Assembly: GCA_938040915.1 (NCBI GenBank)
Contig: CALHZE010000283.1
Span: 1 to 24,119 of the forward strand
DNA: 24,119 nt
From: an uncultured Bacteroidia bacterium
GTDB taxonomy: Bacteria > Bacteroidota > Bacteroidia > Bacteroidales > CAJPTX01
Direction of reading: 5' to 3'
Within the stretch, counting starts at the first letter, position 1, and the number at the start of each line of letters is the position of its first letter. The notes beneath the pieces are model-generated. The model saw only the letters and a list, made by a program, of their open reading frames with translations. It made no database searches and was not told the DNA's origin. Below, piece by piece: positions 23,716 to 24,119 of this stretch. Position numbers and translations under genes: made by a program.

Positions 23716-23723
23716 CAAATATA
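23716..23723 (-). promoter_or_regulatory. Bacteroidetes-type -7 box for glnS
   Basis: The - strand reads TATATTTG, an exact TAnnTTTG match, ending 12 bases before the ATG at 23703 and 21 before the one at 23694. It sits in the 68-bp gap between glnS and the right-edge gene and probably drives glnS-lipA-lipB-recJ. No clear -33 element is seen. Confidence 0.5.
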
Positions 23724-23771
23724 CGGCGCTTTTGTATAAAGCTAGGGAAACTAACGGATAGGGCGTTTCCC

Positions 23772-24119
23772 TTACGCTATCAGAAACCCATACTCATACA
23801 CCTTGGGGACGATCCGCTGCCGCAGCACCTCCATTGCCTCCTTGAGCTCGCCCCACAAGCGCATATACTCGGGGTCATCGCTCTTGGCGTTCATCTTACC
23901 CTTGTCATTGCGCCCTTGAAAATATGCCCTGATGTCGTAGTACGAAGCGTTGGGGTTTGCCGCGGGCTGCGCATGGTAGTAGCGCCAAAGGTCTCTCCCC
24001 GCATCAAAGACCGCCGTTGCCTCGGGCGAAAAGACGAGCGGCTCGGACGGGACGAACGACTGGGATTGAAAGAGCGACCCCGTCGAGGTATCTTCCTGTG
24101 GTACGAGCTTCCCCGCCAT
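23772..24119 (-). CDS. Conserved-looking hypothetical protein, possibly 5'-truncated by the window edge
   Basis: At least 115 residues, ending in TAA. The last three bases of the window encode a methionine, which could be the start or an internal residue. The first ~30 residues are polar and probably disordered. The rest looks like a compact helical domain: VFDAGRDLWRYYHAQP, NASYYDIRAYFQGRND, and LRQRIVPKVYEYGFL at the C-terminus. Motif-like aromatic and charged residues suggest a conserved family, but I do not recognise it. No signal peptide or membrane segment is visible. Confidence 0.65.
   Translation of the reverse strand: MAGKLVPQEDTSTGSLFQSQSFVPSEPLVFSPEATAVFDAGRDLWRYYHAQPAANPNASYYDIRAYFQGRNDKGKMNAKSDDPEYMRLWGELKEAMEVLRQRIVPKVYEYGFLIA

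Overview
The window looks like a chromosomal segment of a Bacteroidales bacterium, most likely in or near Porphyromonas. The reasons are the gene order parA-parB-DUF5683-MltD-type lytic transglycosylase, a glutaminyl-tRNA synthetase, Bacteroidetes-type -7 promoter boxes (TAnnTTTG) ahead of three transcription units, and mostly weak Shine-Dalgarno sites. The genus is inference from remembered gene order and protein character; no database was searched. I see no tRNA, rRNA, IS element, integrase or CRISPR array. No gene-free stretch exceeds about 180 bases.

Left part (1-7774, mostly + strand). The window opens inside uvrB, which ends at a bidirectional hairpin terminator shared with a convergent AT-rich vapD toxin-like gene. 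Three + strand genes follow: an isoprenylcysteine/phospholipid methyltransferase-like membrane enzyme, a C69 dipeptidase and a DUF805 membrane protein, closed by a strong terminator. Next is an accessory-looking trio: a Schlafen/AlbA_2-type ATP-binding protein, xseA (exonuclease VII large subunit) and a DUF1016/YhcG PD-(D/E)xK nuclease. The AlbA_2 gene carries six copies of a 22-bp tandem repeat inside its coding frame. Because 22 is not a multiple of 3, losing or gaining one or two copies would bring in a stop codon and remove the C-terminal winged-helix-like tail. This is the most distinctive signal in the window.

Middle part (7815-18487, - strand). Reading leftwards from 18487 there is a tightly packed seven-gene run: parA, parB, DUF5683, a LysM lytic transglycosylase, two different SGNH-hydrolase-fold proteins and an MBOAT acyltransferase (gaps of 2-31 bp). 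The MBOAT/SGNH set resembles O-acetylation machineries (PatA/PatB, AlgI/AlgJ/AlgX). Its position behind a lytic transglycosylase suggests, as inference, that the acceptor is peptidoglycan or another envelope glycan. Then come an exported thioredoxin-like protein, a DEAD-box RNA helicase that starts with GTG two bases after the preceding stop, and dtd (D-aminoacyl-tRNA deacylase).

Right part (18668-24119, - strand). This is housekeeping: glnS, lipA, lipB and recJ in one direction, probably read from a promoter just upstream of glnS. A conserved-looking but unrecognised protein lies at the right edge and may be cut by the window end.
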